This document shows, one piece after another, positions 1 through 10,668 of a stretch of DNA of 64,000 nt (the stretch's first letter is position 1; the number at the start of each line of letters is the position of its first letter). Position numbers and translations under genes: made by a program. Where the stretch lies: positions 31,274,628 to 31,338,627 of the forward strand of contig NC_065576.1 of NCBI RefSeq assembly GCF_937616625.2. Direction: 5' to 3'. Source of the stretch: Mercurialis annua. Taxonomy: Eukaryota; Streptophyta; Magnoliopsida; Malpighiales; Euphorbiaceae. The notes below the pieces were generated by a model, which saw nothing but the letters and a program-made list of their open reading frames with translations, did not search any database and was not told where the DNA came from.

Positions 1-648
1 AAATGTTCATGGAAATTTCATTATATTCACGACAAAGGCAGTTTATGGCAAAGATCAATAAAATAAACTAGTCATGCATCCAAAAACAACAAGCATGGTT
101 ATAATGGCATTAAAAGTGATAAGATTGATTTTTGGGTCCTCGGAAGTACCCTTCTAAGTAATTGGCTCATTTTCTAGCAATTCGGATGTGGCATCCAGCT
201 TCGGACCAGTGCGTAGTAGCTTGTTCTTGAGTAATTAAAGCGTTTTTAATCTTGTTTTCTAGACTCGTATTGACTAATTTTGTGTGTGTGGTGTGTAGAA
301 TTCGGCCAAGACCTCTTAATTCTAGGGTTTGTGCGTGTTTCTTATTGTCTGGTGCCACCTCAGGCTAGGCTATCTTAATGGTCTATTTATAGAGGTTCGA
401 TTAGGTTTAGGGTTTACTAGAGGTTTAGTTATGTCAAGCTTCTAAAAGAGTATTAAGTGATACAATTTTAGGTGTTAGGATTGAGTTAAGTGCCTATTTA
501 CTAAATTATATTTGGATTCTCTCTTATAGGCTAAGTAAAACAGGGTTAAAAGTCATTTTTGGTGCCTAAAAGTATAAAAATGGTTCCTAGAGCCCTAAGG
601 GTTTGGGTATGGTCAATTTTAGTCCGTCAAACTTGAAAATTAGCCCAT
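1..648 (-). repeat. Element F, LTR-like arm, outer part
   Basis: This non-coding stretch aligns by eye with about 24105-24808: both contain tggtcaattt..gtcaaa and a shared block near 140-240 matching 24260-24370. It continues at 11223 after the Tat insertion. The relative at 24805 shows the uninterrupted site. Orientation is inferred from a polypurine tract at 11470-11484, which reads on the minus strand next to the other end of this arm. The outer end lies beyond the window. Short ORFs here look like chance. Confidence 0.6.
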
Positions 649-1198
649 TGATAACTCTTGGAACGGCGGCGACACTTTGATCCGGCGGAATCTTCAATAC
701 CGTACCTGAAAGGCACAGCACAACCGTAAGAAGGATGCCGGAAGGGGATTCCGGCAAACTACTCCGACGGTCTAATCAATAGGTATTTTAGTGAGAGAAA
801 GAATAAGAAGTGAAAGTGAGCTAAAAGTTGAGAGAAAAAGAGAATTAACCTTTTTACCTACTTTTCTTTTGCCTTTTATATTAAGCCTTTGTTTCCCTTT
901 GTTTAGGCCGACAAGTCTGACCTCATTCTCTTTGTCTGTGCAGGAGTTGTCTGGAATGTCAGAGTACGTTCTGACAGATTTGTTCAGAGTGTTCAAAGTG
1001 GTTGTCTTCGGTGTATCCAAGATATGACTGATTCGGTGAGTCCGATTTAGGCCTTTGCCTTGACCTTTATGTGATTTGACTTGCTTTGGTTTTATACTGA
1101 TTGCTTGATGTAGACGTGTCTCGGTCGGTCTATTTGTCTTGTTCGGTTTTATTTGTGGACTGTGTCTTGTTGAGGTCGGTCTATTTGTCTTGTTATCA
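649..1198 (-). repeat. Tat element 3' LTR
   Basis: This 550-bp LTR starts TGATAACTC and ends GTTATCA. It is about 96% identical to 10669-11217, with one length difference near the end. It is the 3' LTR because the polypurine tract abuts it at 1199 when read on the minus strand. Confidence 0.93.
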
Positions 1199-1212
1199 CA
1201 AGTCCCCCCTAG
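1199..1212 (-). other. Polypurine tract of Tat element
   Basis: On the minus strand the sequence reads as a run of six G flanked by A and G, ending 2-3 bases before the LTR. This is the expected plus-strand priming site and fixes element orientation. Confidence 0.8.
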
Positions 1213-1305
1213 TGTGTCGGATATTTATGTCCGACTATGTCCTTTTATTTTGATAGCCTGTTTTTTGCTTTTATTGCATTTATTTATTGCTACCGTTTCA
1301 CGTTA

Positions 1306-1435
1306 CACGTGTCACTTAGTTGCTGTTTTCGTAACTGACGTTGTCCCCAACTAGCGCATTTATTGATGCGTCTGTTGATTTTGGCTCGTTTATTGAGGTG
1401 ACTCTTCAGTTGTCCTTGTTCGGCTTCTATATAAG
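1306..1435 (+). promoter_or_regulatory. Promoter of the Tat antisense gene (G-box and TATA)
   Basis: A CACGTG G-box lies at 1306-1311 and a TATATAAG TATA box at 1428-1435, followed by a CT-rich leader typical of plant 5' UTRs. The first ATG of the antisense gene is at 1718. The Tat-like fragment E carries CACGTG at 60733-60738 and TATAAATAG at 60849-60857, with almost the same spacing (116 versus 122 bp) and the same orientation relative to its LTR. That geometry supports an internal promoter independent of the LTR. Promoter activity itself is inferred. Confidence 0.6.
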
Positions 1436-1584
1436 TCTTATTTTGTTTGTTTTCCCATTTTCCTTTTTCTCGTTTTTTCTCTCTCAAATCTTCGTGTTCT
1501 TGCTGTTCTTGGTGTTCTTACTGTTCTTCTTTTATTTCTTCCCTTTTTTGTCAAGTTTCTTCAAGTTATTTTCTCAAGATCAAC

Positions 1585-1710
1585 GTAAGTTCTTCAACTT
1601 TTTTTTTCTTTGATCCTTCATTTGATTTTTGTGTTTTGCTTTTTTCTGTTTGTCTATTGATTTGGTATACTTAGGGTTTATTCTTTTGGATTTTTTGTTT
1701 TTGGATTTAG
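1585..1710 (+). other. Intron in 5' UTR of antisense gene
   Basis: The donor is GTAAGTTC at 1585, followed by a T-rich stretch. The acceptor is TTTAG at 1706-1710, seven bases before the ATG at 1718. Length is 126 nt, typical for a plant intron. Predicted from sequence only. Confidence 0.55.
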
Positions 1711-2590
1711 CGAATAAATGTCGGGTGAAGAAGATTCTCAGAACATGTTCGAGCAAGACCTATGACTTAATACTGATGAGAACCCTAGCAGTAGTGATAA
1801 TGATCATGCCGAGAATACCGAAGATGGTATTGTTGGTGAAAATCATTTAGATGACTTGATATGTTCGGAAGGGACCTCATATGCTCGGCCTAGCGAGTTA
1901 GACCTAGGAAGTCCAAAACTGCGGCTGTTAGGAGAGTGATGCTGGAAACGATGTTTCCCGAGCTCACCCAGAACTATTTAGACTACCTAGAGTTAAAACT
2001 TAAAATTCCGGATGGCTATACTTTAGAGTTGTCTCCTCCGGGTATACCCATAAACGCTCCCGTTGACCCGGAGTATGTGATTGTCTGTGTAGAGCACCTT
2101 CATTCCGGGGTTAGGATTCCTTTTCAGTCTGATCTTGTTGCGCTTCTTTGGTGGTATAACATGCCTTTAAGCCAATTTCATCCGAACGGTATTAGGCACT
2201 TTTTTACCGTTTGTGCTTTTTGTTTAAGAAATAAAATTCCCTTCTCGGTTAAATTGTTCGCCAGTATGTATGGTCTAGTTTTTAATGGCGAATATGACTT
2301 TGCATATTTTAAAATTCTTAAGTCGGAACCTAGGCGAATAGTAGATAATGTCACCACCTCCCTTAAGCGGTTTAGGGTAGACTGGTTCCGACTCAGGCAT
2401 CCTTCTGCGTTTGCCGAGTTACCCTGTTGCTGGTCTTGTGTTTCCCCGGAGCATACCTATATTAGGAGGGATAAGGTCCAAGAAGAGGAATATGCCCGTC
2501 TTCAGGTTTTATTGGGACAAACCGGCCCTGTAAGTACCGAGGAGGTCCTTCCTCGGTTGAGGATTGTAAAGTTTAACCCCAATCGCAAAG

Positions 2591-2686
2591 GTTGTTTTCG
2601 GTTTTTATTTTTGTGTGTTTTATTTGTTATGTATGATTATGTTGTCATGTTACTGATCGGTGTTATTTTTTTTTGTGTTTGTGTAG
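2591..2686 (+). other. Predicted intron 2 of antisense gene
   Basis: It runs from AAAG|GTTGTTTT to TTGTGTAG|CGATGG, 96 nt and T-rich. Splicing keeps the frame across the junction (K-A-M-D-M). Read through, it encodes a hydrophobic stretch that would look like a false membrane segment. Confidence 0.6.
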
Positions 2687-3312
2687 CGATGGATATGGCT
2701 GCTTTTGCTGCCGGGAGGCGAGCTAGACCCAATAAAGGGTAGACGTCCCGAGCTGTTGATGCCTCTCAGCCGAAGATGGCTGATGTTCTTAAACCGAGTG
2801 ATAAAGGTGTGAACTCGGAGGCGATACCCTAACCCGCTGAGAAGAAACGAAAAAGGGGGAAAACTATTGGGAAGAGGCCCTCCGATCTGGGTGCTGATCA
2901 TTTGTCGGCCGAGATCGACGCCTTTCAAGATGTGTCTGGCGAGGAGGAGCGAAATGAGCCTGTTGTTTTGGCTTTGAATGCCGGTATGGGGGCTGCTGGT
3001 CCTGGGGTTGAGACAGGGTCTATCCCAGTTGTTAATATTGGCGTGTCTCAGGCTGACCAAGGTCGGTCTCGGAAGGGGAAGAGTAAAGTTGGGGATTCTG
3101 TTGAAGTCCCTACTGACACTGGTGCTGATCCGACTTTGACTTCTTCTGTCATTGCTCGGTTTTTGAAGAGGAAGACGTCGGCATATATTGTTGAAAATTA
3201 TCCTACAACCCTTTCGTTGGCCCGTCTTTGCTCTCTTCCTAAAGACGTGGATAGCCTGAAGATTGTCCATCCTCGGGACTTTATTGATGGGGGTTGTTCT
3301 TCGGCGTTTCAG

Positions 3313-3387
3313 GTAAACGACTTTGTCTTTGTATATTTTTATTGTACTGTATTTTTTATGATTCTGACCGTGGTTTATTTGTGATAG
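3313..3387 (+). other. Predicted intron 3 of antisense gene
   Basis: Donor CAG|GTAAAC at 3313 and acceptor GTGATAG at 3381-3387, 75 nt and AT-rich. Splicing joins the upstream ORF (2902-3312) in frame to the coiled-coil exon beginning at 3388. Confidence 0.65.
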
Positions 3388-4320
3388 TTGATCAACCATC
3401 TGCTCGGGGCTCGTTCAGTTCAGGATGATTTGGTCAATCAGGCGCCCGCTGATCGGGAAAAAGCTGAGGCTGCTGCTGCTACTCTGGAGTCTGAGCAGAT
3501 TGCTCGAGCAAACGTTCAATCTGTGCTTGATAATCATATCAAGGAGTATAATGCTCAGATTGCCGAGCTAAAGAAGGAAGTGGCCAGTCTGACCGAGACT
3601 CGAGTTGAGCTCAAACAAAAACATGAGTTGGATCTCATCAAGCAGAGGGAGCAGCATGATGTGCTTTTGGCCGAGCAGAAGAAGGCTGCATCGGAAGAAC
3701 TTGAGAAGGCTGTGAAAGCTGTTCGGACGGAGGCTGCTGCTGAGTTCGGTCAATTGGCTGACTTGTTGGAGGATGATCTGAGAGCGAGAGTCGGTCCCCT
3801 GCTGTTGCCTGATGTTGATCCCGACTGTCTTTATCTCGATGCGGCGAGCATGTATGAAGTGCTTATGCGGAAGAAGGCCGAAGTATCTGATGCTGCGAAG
3901 GAGTTGGTGGCCGAGCTAAGTAAAGAATTTGAGCAGATAAACCGGGATAACGCTCAATCTGTTGCTGATCCGAGCGTTCACCTTCCTACGGCTCCGATGA
4001 TGCCCAGACAGCTTGATGTGAGTCACTATGAAGAGGCTGGTCTTAGCGAGGGTGGTGGTTCTAAGTCAGGAAATGGTTTGAATTTGCCTGACGATGTTAC
4101 GCAGGCTGTAATAGATTAGGAACTGTTCCTTCTCTTTTTTTTGTAATTTTGTTTGTGGATTTTTCACAAGTGATATATATATATATCGTTTTTTGTGTGT
4201 TTTATCTCCCTTGTTTGGTACTTTTCTTTACTTTTTATATGTTCAACTTTGTCATCGGTGTTTGTTTAAAAATGTAGATATTGTTTGTGGGATATTTCAT
4301 CTCTTTGTTCGGATTTTTAG

Positions 4321-4817
4321 TTCGGATAAAGCAATTGCTGTAAGTCGTTTTAAGCTATGGCTTAGTTCGGATAAAGCAATTGCTGTAAGTTGTTTTAAGC
4401 TATGACTTAGTTCGGATAAAGCAATTACTTTAAGTCGTTTTAAGCTATGGCTTAGTTCGGATAAAGCAATTGCTTTAGTCGTTTTTAAGCTATGTCTTAG
4501 TTCGGATAAAGTAATTGCTTTAAGTCGTTTTAAGCTATGGCTTAGTTCGGATAAAGCCATTGCTTTAAGTCGTTTTAAAGCTATGGCTTAGTTCGGATAA
4601 AGCAATTGCTTTAAGTCGTTTTAAAGCTATGGCTTAGTTCGGATAAAGCAATTGCTTTAAGTCGTTTTAAGCTATGGCTTAGTTCGGATAAAGCAATTGC
4701 TTTAAGTCGTTTTAAGCTATGGCTTAGTTCGGATAAAGCAATTGCTTTAAGTCGTTTTAAGCTATGGCTTAGTTCAGATAAAGCAATTGTTTTAAGTCGT
4801 TTTAAGCTATGGCTTGG
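4321..4817. repeat. 45-bp tandem array, 11 copies
   Basis: Eleven head-to-tail copies of 45-46 bp, each starting ttcggataaagcaattgc and ending gctatggcttag. Copies differ by only a few bases; copies 6 and 7 carry one extra A. The array sits between the antisense gene and the integrase end. This is where Tat/Ogre-type elements are known to carry tandem arrays that can seed satellite DNA. ORFs reading SELSHSLKRLKAIAL on the minus strand are products of the repeat period (45 is divisible by 3). Confidence 0.95.
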
Positions 4818-4945
4818 CACACTTTGTTTTTTCTTTTTGTTTTCTTTTATTGATAGGGGAAAAACTTGCATTTTTGCCTACAACCGACTTTGACCAAAAT
4901 GCAAGTGAAAAAACCCCTGACTGACTCGATTAACCTGAATGTTGT

Positions 4946-6042
4946 CTACTGATAGAATCTTGTAAGAACCCTGGCATTCCAGGTTCTTGGTAGGTCTCGG
5001 CCTGACAGATATGTTAAATAATAGGCTCCTCCTTTCCCTACTTTCTTTACTTTGTAAGGTCCTTCCCAGTTTGCTCCGAGTTTGGATACTCCTGCGTTAC
5101 CTCTTGCTATGTCGGCTCTTCGTAGTACTAGGTCTCCGACTTCAAACGTTAGGGGTTTGACCCTCTTGTTGTGATATGTTGCCATCCTCTGTTTGTATGT
5201 TTCTATGTGTAGCAAGGCTTGCTCTCTTCTTTCTTCTAGTAGGTCGAGGCAGAGTCTAGTGCTTTCTTCATTTTGTTCCTCATCGAAATATTGGACTCTA
5301 ATGGTGGGCATACCTATCTCTACTGGTACCATTGCCTCGCACCCGTAGGTTAAGCTATATGGGGTCCTTCCTGTGCCAGATTTTGGCGTGGTTCTGTATG
5401 ACCATAGGACACTGTGTAGCTCATCGGCCCATCAACCTTTTGCCTCGTCTAGCTGCTTTTTTAAACCATTGACAATGGTTCGGTTGGTTACTTCGGTCAT
5501 CCTGTTGCTCTGTGGGTGGGTGACCGATGTGAACCTTAGATCAATTCCTTTTTCAGTGCAGAATTCTCTGAAGTTTTTGTTGTCGAATTGCTTTCCATTG
5601 TCGGTTATGATGGTCTTTGGGATTCCGAAACGACAGATGATTTCTCTTCGGACAAAGCTTCGCACTCGTGCTTCTGTTATAGTGGATACAGCTTCGGCTT
5701 CTACCCATTTTGAGAAATAGTCAACTGCTACTATTAGGAATTTTCTATGCCCACTTGTCGTTGGAAAAGGTCCAACGATGTCTATTCCCCACATACTGAA
5801 TGGCCAAGGACTTTTATTGGATTTTGTTCGGTCGTTGGTTGATGGTGTACGTTTTGGTGGTACTGACATTTCTCACATTTTTGTACCAGGTTTGCTACGT
5901 CTTGTGCCAGTGTCGGCCAGTAATAACCTTGTAAGACGGCTTTACGATAGAGTGCCAGGTGTGAGATGTGGCTTCCACATACACCTTCGTTTATCTCGGC
6001 TAAGACATATTTCCCTTCCTCCACCGTGAGGCATCTGGACAA
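4946..6042 (-). pseudogene. Tat integrase, broken
   Basis: The N-terminal HHCC zinc-binding module lies at 6042-5900 (GSHISH then CEKCQ). The DDE core lies at 5869-5432: first Asp in WGIDIVGPF, second in ITDNGKQF, Glu in MTEVTNR, so all three catalytic residues are visible. A C-terminal part at 5332-4946 (FEVGDLVLRR, GANWEGPY, WNARVLTRFY) matches the integrase C-terminal fold of this lineage. The reading frame shifts near 5860 and stops near 5430, so no single protein could be made. No chromodomain is seen, as expected for Tat. It would insert element cDNA into the genome. Confidence 0.85.
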
Positions 6043-6219
6043 GGGGTGTGAGAATGATTTTCTGTACAGAGTCCCGTCTCGGTATGAGAAGTGTGGTGCT
6101 CGGCGTTTTACTTTCTTTGCTTATTTGTTATCTTCGGGCAGGCTCCCGTTTTCAATGTAAGATATGATGTGTTCCATTCACTGGTCCAATAGGTTGATGA
6201 GGAACGTTGCTTCGGGATT

Positions 6220-7134
6220 CTAGATACTGCTGAACTTTTGAACTGAGCACGGTATGCCCGGCATTGTTTCTTTGGCTGCTCTGGCTTTTGCCAATGTATC
6301 TGCTTCTGTGTTTTCCTCTTTGGGTATTTGTTCTAACTCCCATTTTCCACCCTCTTCGGTAATTTTTGCGAGCAGCTCTTTCACTCGGTCTACATATTTT
6401 TTCATCTCTTGATCTTTTACCTCGTATAGACCAAGTACCTGGTTAACCACCAGCTGAGAGTCACTCTGAATTTTGATGTACTTGGTCTTGACTACCGTTG
6501 CCATCCTTAATCCATTTATCAAAGCTTCGTATTCCGCTGCATTGTTGGTTGTTGGAAAATTTAGATGGATCGAGTTTTGCATTTTGATCTTATGTGGTCC
6601 TCTTAGTATCATGCCCGCTCCTGCTCCGCTCATGTTTGATCCTCCGTCTACTTGTAGCGTCCAGCTGACTAGGCCCTTGTCTACCTCGGTAGGTTGATCG
6701 CGGGTTGTTGTTTCTGCTACAAAGTCGGCTAAGATTTGAGCTTTCATTGCTGTTCTCGGTTCGTATTTGATGTCGTATGATCCTATCATGACCGACCAGT
6801 TGATTAGTCGTCCTGATGTTTCTGGTCTTGCGAGCGCTTTTCTCAGAGGTTGGTTTGTTCGGACTATTACTGTGTGAGCCCAAAAATATCTTTTTAGTTT
6901 TTCGACTGTTAAGACCAATGCTAATGCAAATTTCTCGATTTTGCTATATCTGAGCTCAGGTCCTTTCAACACCTTGCTCGTGTAGTATACCGGCTTTTGC
7001 TCGGATGCCTCTTCCTTTACTAGTACCGATGCCACTGTTTCATTAGTGACACTTAGGTATAGGTATAGCACTTCTCCGGTTTCAGGTCTTCCGAGTAGTG
7101 GTGGTGAACTCAGGAAATTTCTTGAGCTCTTCAA
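6220..7134 (-). pseudogene. Double RNase H (gypsy-type plus archaeal-type)
   Basis: One open 304-residue stretch. Residues about 20-140 are the ordinary gypsy RNase H and connection (YLYLSVTNETVASVLV, VYYTSKVLKGPELRYSKIE), with degenerate catalytic positions. Residues about 155-290 form a second, archaeal-type RNase H: LQVDGGSNMSGAGAG, AAEYEALINGLRMA, SDSQLVVNQVLG and EADTLAK supply the Asp, Glu, Asp and final Asp of the active site. Capture of this second RNase H is diagnostic of the Tat lineage, in which the older domain often decays. It lies between reverse transcriptase and integrase as expected. The segment is open, but pol is disrupted on both sides. Confidence 0.9.
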
Positions 7135-8288
7135 AAGATTGTTGGCATTTTTCGGTTCACTCGAATTTTTTCACATTTCTTAATGTTTTGAAGAACGGGA
7201 GACATCTTTTGGCCGAGTTAGACACGAATCGACCGAGAGCCGTGATTCTTCCGTTGAGCTTCTGAACTTCTTTAGCTGATTTTGGCGCCTTCATTTCCAA
7301 AATTGCTTTTGTTTTCTCCGGGTTTACTTCAATGCCTTTTTGAGAGATGAGGTAACCGAGGAATTTTCCTGCTGGGTTTACTTCAATGCCTTTTTAAGCT
7401 TGGTGAAGACTTATTCTAGGTCTTTTGCATGATCTTCTACCTTTTTGGACTTGACGATGATGTCGTCGACATAAACTTCCATGTTACGCCCGATCTAGTC
7501 TTTGAATACGAAATTCATTAGCCGTTGATAAGTTGCCCCTGCATTTTTTAATCTGAATGGCATTTGTTTGTAACAGTATGTGCCGTTGTCGATTACAAAG
7601 CTTGTTTTCTCTTCCTCATCTTTGTGCATTGGGATCTGGTGATATCCTTGGGCCGCGTCTATGAATGAGTAGACTTCGTAACCGCTGGTTGAATCGACCA
7701 GTTGGTCAATGTTTGGCAAGGGGTAGCTGTCCTTGGGGCATGCTCGGTTCAGATCTGTGAAGTCTATGCACAATCTCCATTTCCCATTTGGCTTTTTTAT
7801 GAGCACGACATTTGATAGCCATTCCGGGTAATACACTCTTCTGATAAAACCTGCTGGAAATAATTTGTCTACTTCGGCTCTGATGGCGATTTGTTGTCTA
7901 CTGCGAAGGCTCTTTTCTTTTGTTTGACTGGCTTGTGCTTTGGATCAACATTTAGTTTATGTGATATTATTGTCGGGTCAACCCCTTCTATCTCGCCTGG
8001 GGTGTCAACAAATTCGACCTCGTTCCTGATTAGCATGTCGGTTATCTCCTGTTTTATTGGTTTAGGCAGTGTTGCGCCTATTTGGACCGATCTTGGTGTT
8101 ATTCCTGTCAGATTAACCCTTTCTAACTTTCCATGTGGTTCGAGCTTGCCCTCATCTGAGTCTGGTATCTCCATTGTTTCAATAGCCAAGGTTTCTGATA
8201 CTCCTTTCATTGATACCAAGTAGCATTGTTTGGCTATGTCTTGCATTCCTTTGACCGTCACCACTCCTTCTTCGGTCGGTATTTTCAT
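7135..8288 (-). pseudogene. Tat reverse transcriptase, broken
   Basis: N-terminal linker and fingers are at 8288-7869 (TGITPRSVQIG). Palm motifs are at 7836-7495: SNVVLIKKPNGKWR, CIDFTDLNRACPKDSYPLP, SFIDAAQGYHQI. The catalytic YVDD is readable at 7462-7473, just after an in-frame TAG at 7495-7497. Downstream, a 'KKGIEVNP' block replaces the expected conserved Cys-containing segment and repeats the genuine 'QKGIEVNP' about 54 bp away, suggesting a small internal duplication/deletion. Another stop separates this from the RNase H. The domain copies element RNA into cDNA; this copy is inactive. Confidence 0.87.
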
Positions 8289-8651
8289 TCACAAGTATTT
8301 GATGCATGTGACAGCCCCGGTGTTGTACAACATTGGTCTGCCGAGTATGACGTTGTAAACAAGTGGCATGTCGACAATCATAAATAGTGTTTTGATTTTC
8401 TTTGTGATGCTGATCAGGCCTCCTTTTGGCGAGCCATTTTCTTTCCCTAATTCCACCGTTAGTTCCGCAACCCCTTCTGCTTGTACCGGTGTTCCTCCCA
8501 GGCCGACTAGGGGAGTTTTGACTGGTTTGAGATTTAGAACGGAGCACCCTATACCGAGGTATGCCTGCTTTGTGATGAGGTTAACTGAGCTTCCTTCATC
8601 GACCAATTGCCTCATTACCCAAAAAATTTCGATTAGTCCCAAGATTTCCAA
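8289..8651 (-). pseudogene. Tat aspartic protease
   Basis: A 120-residue open stretch with the retropepsin pattern: LVDEGSSVNLI at the active site, VGLGGTPVQAEG in the flap region and NVILGRPMLYN near the end. The active-site triplet reads D-E-G instead of the usual D-T/S-G, so activity is doubtful unless the lineage tolerates it. It follows gag by 6 bp. It would cut the gag-pol polyprotein. Confidence 0.83.
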
Positions 8652-8657
8652 GGGGTC

Positions 8658-10601
8658 TTAGTGTGGAAAATCTATTCCTTCGCCATCGGCCGAGTCGAAA
8701 CTAACCTCGGGTAGAGGTTTAGCTACCGATATATTCATCACTACTTTTTGCCTTTTGCGTCTTCCTCGTTTGTATTCTGGGCCGGCCATACCGCCCGCTA
8801 TGGTGTTTATTACCCCCGATACATTTTGTATTTTGGGCGGTGGTGCCTCTTCTCTTTTTCCACTATGCTCGCCTCGGTAACTTCCTCCCGAGTTATAATT
8901 TTTTCTTTGTGCGACAAAGTCTTTTAACCGACCGACTTGCACCAATCGGTCAATTTTCTTCTTCAGACTTCCACATTCATCGGTGACATGGCCATGGCCA
9001 TCGTGAAATTTGCAGTATTTTTTCCTATCTCCCTCGTACTGAAGCTTTGGCGGGTATCTTACTGGCTCATTGTTGTTCTGTATCCACATTAGGATGTGCG
9101 ATCTCGGTGTATTGAGTGGAATGAAGGCTTGGTCTTCTACTTTCACTGGTCGCTGTGGTTATGTTCGTTGTGGACCGACTTGTTGTTGGTTTCTTGGCCT
9201 GAACCTGTCTTGCCTAGCCGTCTGACTGAAAGTAGGCCTTGGTGTTTGGAACTGTGTTGTCGTTTGTGTGGCCTTTCGTCGTTGTTCTTCGTCCAAATTT
9301 ATATAATTCCAGGCTCGGTCCATGAGCTGGGAGTAAGTTTGTACGGGATTCGTTATCAGGTTATCTCTGAAGGCCATCATCGTTGTGTTGTCCTTCATTG
9401 CGTCTATCACGGTATCATCATTCAAGTTTCCTACTTCGACGGCTTCGGCATTGAATCTGCCGATATAGCTTTGCAAAATTTCTCCTGGTTTCTAGTAACA
9501 AAGTTTTAGGTCACTGGACTTTTTCTTCCGCTGTATACTCGGTGCAAAATGAGTTCAGAAAGCTTTTGCTAACTCGTCAAAGCTCCGAATAGAGCCTTCT
9601 TTCAGGCTTTGATACCAGATGACAGCCGGTCCTTTCAGGGTTGTTGGAAAGAGCTTGCAGACGGCGGCTTCAGATAAGCTTTGTACCATCATGACCACTT
9701 GGAAGCAGCTCAAGTGTGTGATCTGATCCCCTGTTCCATTGTAGTCGTCTAACTGCGGTGTTTTGTAGTTTAAAGGGAAGGGTTCATCCCGTATCTCGGT
9801 AAACAGTGGGTTTCCAATGTTTTAGAAGCTTGTGTTCCTCGGCTCTTTCCTCCTGAATTTTTCCATTTCAGCTCTGACCCTCTCGGTAATTTCTTGCTCC
9901 AAATTCTTTTTCTTTGGTGAATCGGCTCCTGAGCTGTGCACGCTTTCTTTGATTTCCACCCGTTTGGGCGTCTTCTTCGGTCCCTCTGGAGCTTTGTGCC
10001 CGGCTAGTATTCCTTGTCCTTCCTTTGGGTTCTGTTCTCGTGGATTTTTCTCGTGGTTTGCTTCCTCGGGTGTTGTCTGGCCTTGGTAGAATTCTTGTGG
10101 ATGAGGTGGTGCAGTCGGTATGTATGGTGGGGTGGTAATGTTGCCCTGAGATGTGGTTGCGGCCGTTGGCCGAGCATGGGCTTGTTGTACCTGTTGAAGG
10201 AAAGCCAATTGCCGAGCATGAAACTTGATGTATTCTTGGATTTGTGCTGGTGTGGGGTTTTGAATTTCTGTGGTGGTGGTGGGTCTGGGAGTGGGGGTGG
10301 TGCTCGGAGTGAATGTGAGGTTGATGGGGGTTACGCCCGGTCTTAGTGAAAAATTTTGAGCGGTTTGCTGCATAGGAGTGAAGTATGATGCCGGGGGAAT
10401 GTTTCCCGGCATTCCCCATGGATATTGAGTGGTGACCCCCGATGTAGTGCCCGGGTGAATACCTCCTCCTGATGTTGTGGCCGGGCAGAACGAGCTTTCA
10501 CCCGTGGCTCTTCGTGGCGGAGCGTTGAGCCCCTCTCCTGTTCTATTGCTGAGTGTGTTATTATCTCCGGTGGCGGGATCATCTACCTCTACTCTGCTCA
10601 T
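8658..10601 (-). pseudogene. Tat gag, broken
   Basis: It starts ATG at 10601 (MSRVEVDDPATGD), only about 48 nt after the primer site. The first 259 residues are Pro/Thr/Gln-rich and end with a Lys/Glu-rich stretch. The retrotransposon gag domain follows in shifted frames at about 9820-9160 (KLFPTTLKGPAVIWYQSL, SYIGRFNAEAV). The zinc-binding motif is at 9146-8658: CKFHDGHGHVTDEC, the form usual in this lineage. Stops and frameshifts lie near 9822 and 9500. Gag would form the particle and bind element RNA. Confidence 0.83.
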
Positions 10602-10649
10602 CCTATCTCTTTCCGGTAGAAAAGAAAGGGGGAAACTTTCTTACTTTCT

Positions 10650-10667
10650 TTCCCACAGACGGCGCCA
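10650..10667 (-). other. Primer-binding site of Tat element
   Basis: On the minus strand, one base after the LTR, the sequence reads TGGCGCCGTCTGTGGGAA. TGGCGCCG matches the 3' end complement of plant tRNA-Asp; the remainder matches less well, so the tRNA assignment is tentative. Confidence 0.65.
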
Positions 10668-10668
10668 A

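Larger units (their letters stand above)
1718..4119 (+). pseudogene. Tat antisense ORF: Transposase_28-like and coiled-coil protein
   Basis: This gene lies between pol and the 3' LTR, opposite to gag-pol. It starts ATG at 1718 (MSGEEDSQN), with an acidic N-terminal region. Next comes a domain at about 1936-2580 with motifs such as HLHSGVRIPF and HPNGIRHFF, resembling the plant family annotated 'putative gypsy type transposon' (PF04195). Two further introns are predicted: 2591-2686 and 3313-3387. Removing the first restores ..NRK-AMDMAAF.., the second ..SAFQ-LINHLL... The last exon (3388-4119) is Ala/Glu/Lys-rich and strongly coiled-coil. Breaks seen: TGA at 1763, a frameshift near 1908, TAG near 2740 and TAA near 2830. 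The function of this family is unknown; structural or regulatory roles are only speculation. Confidence 0.75.

Noticed and set aside
791..1027. ORFs on both strands of the Tat LTR (also 10792-11016)
   Set aside because: No protein family pattern; LTR sequence with both strands open by chance.
2590..2742. Membrane segment at the end of the 268-residue reading (FLFLCVLFVMYDYVVMLLIG)
   Set aside because: It is translated intron sequence between a clear donor and acceptor.
4321..4817. CRISPR-like regular repeats
   Set aside because: Units are directly adjacent without unique spacers, in plant DNA inside a retroelement.
4297..4871. ORFs repeating SELSHSLKRLKAIAL on the minus strand
   Set aside because: They follow from the 45-bp tandem repeat, whose period is divisible by three; there is no start context or conservation.
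9096..9509. 137-residue plus-strand ORF
   Set aside because: Shadow of the Tat gag on the minus strand.
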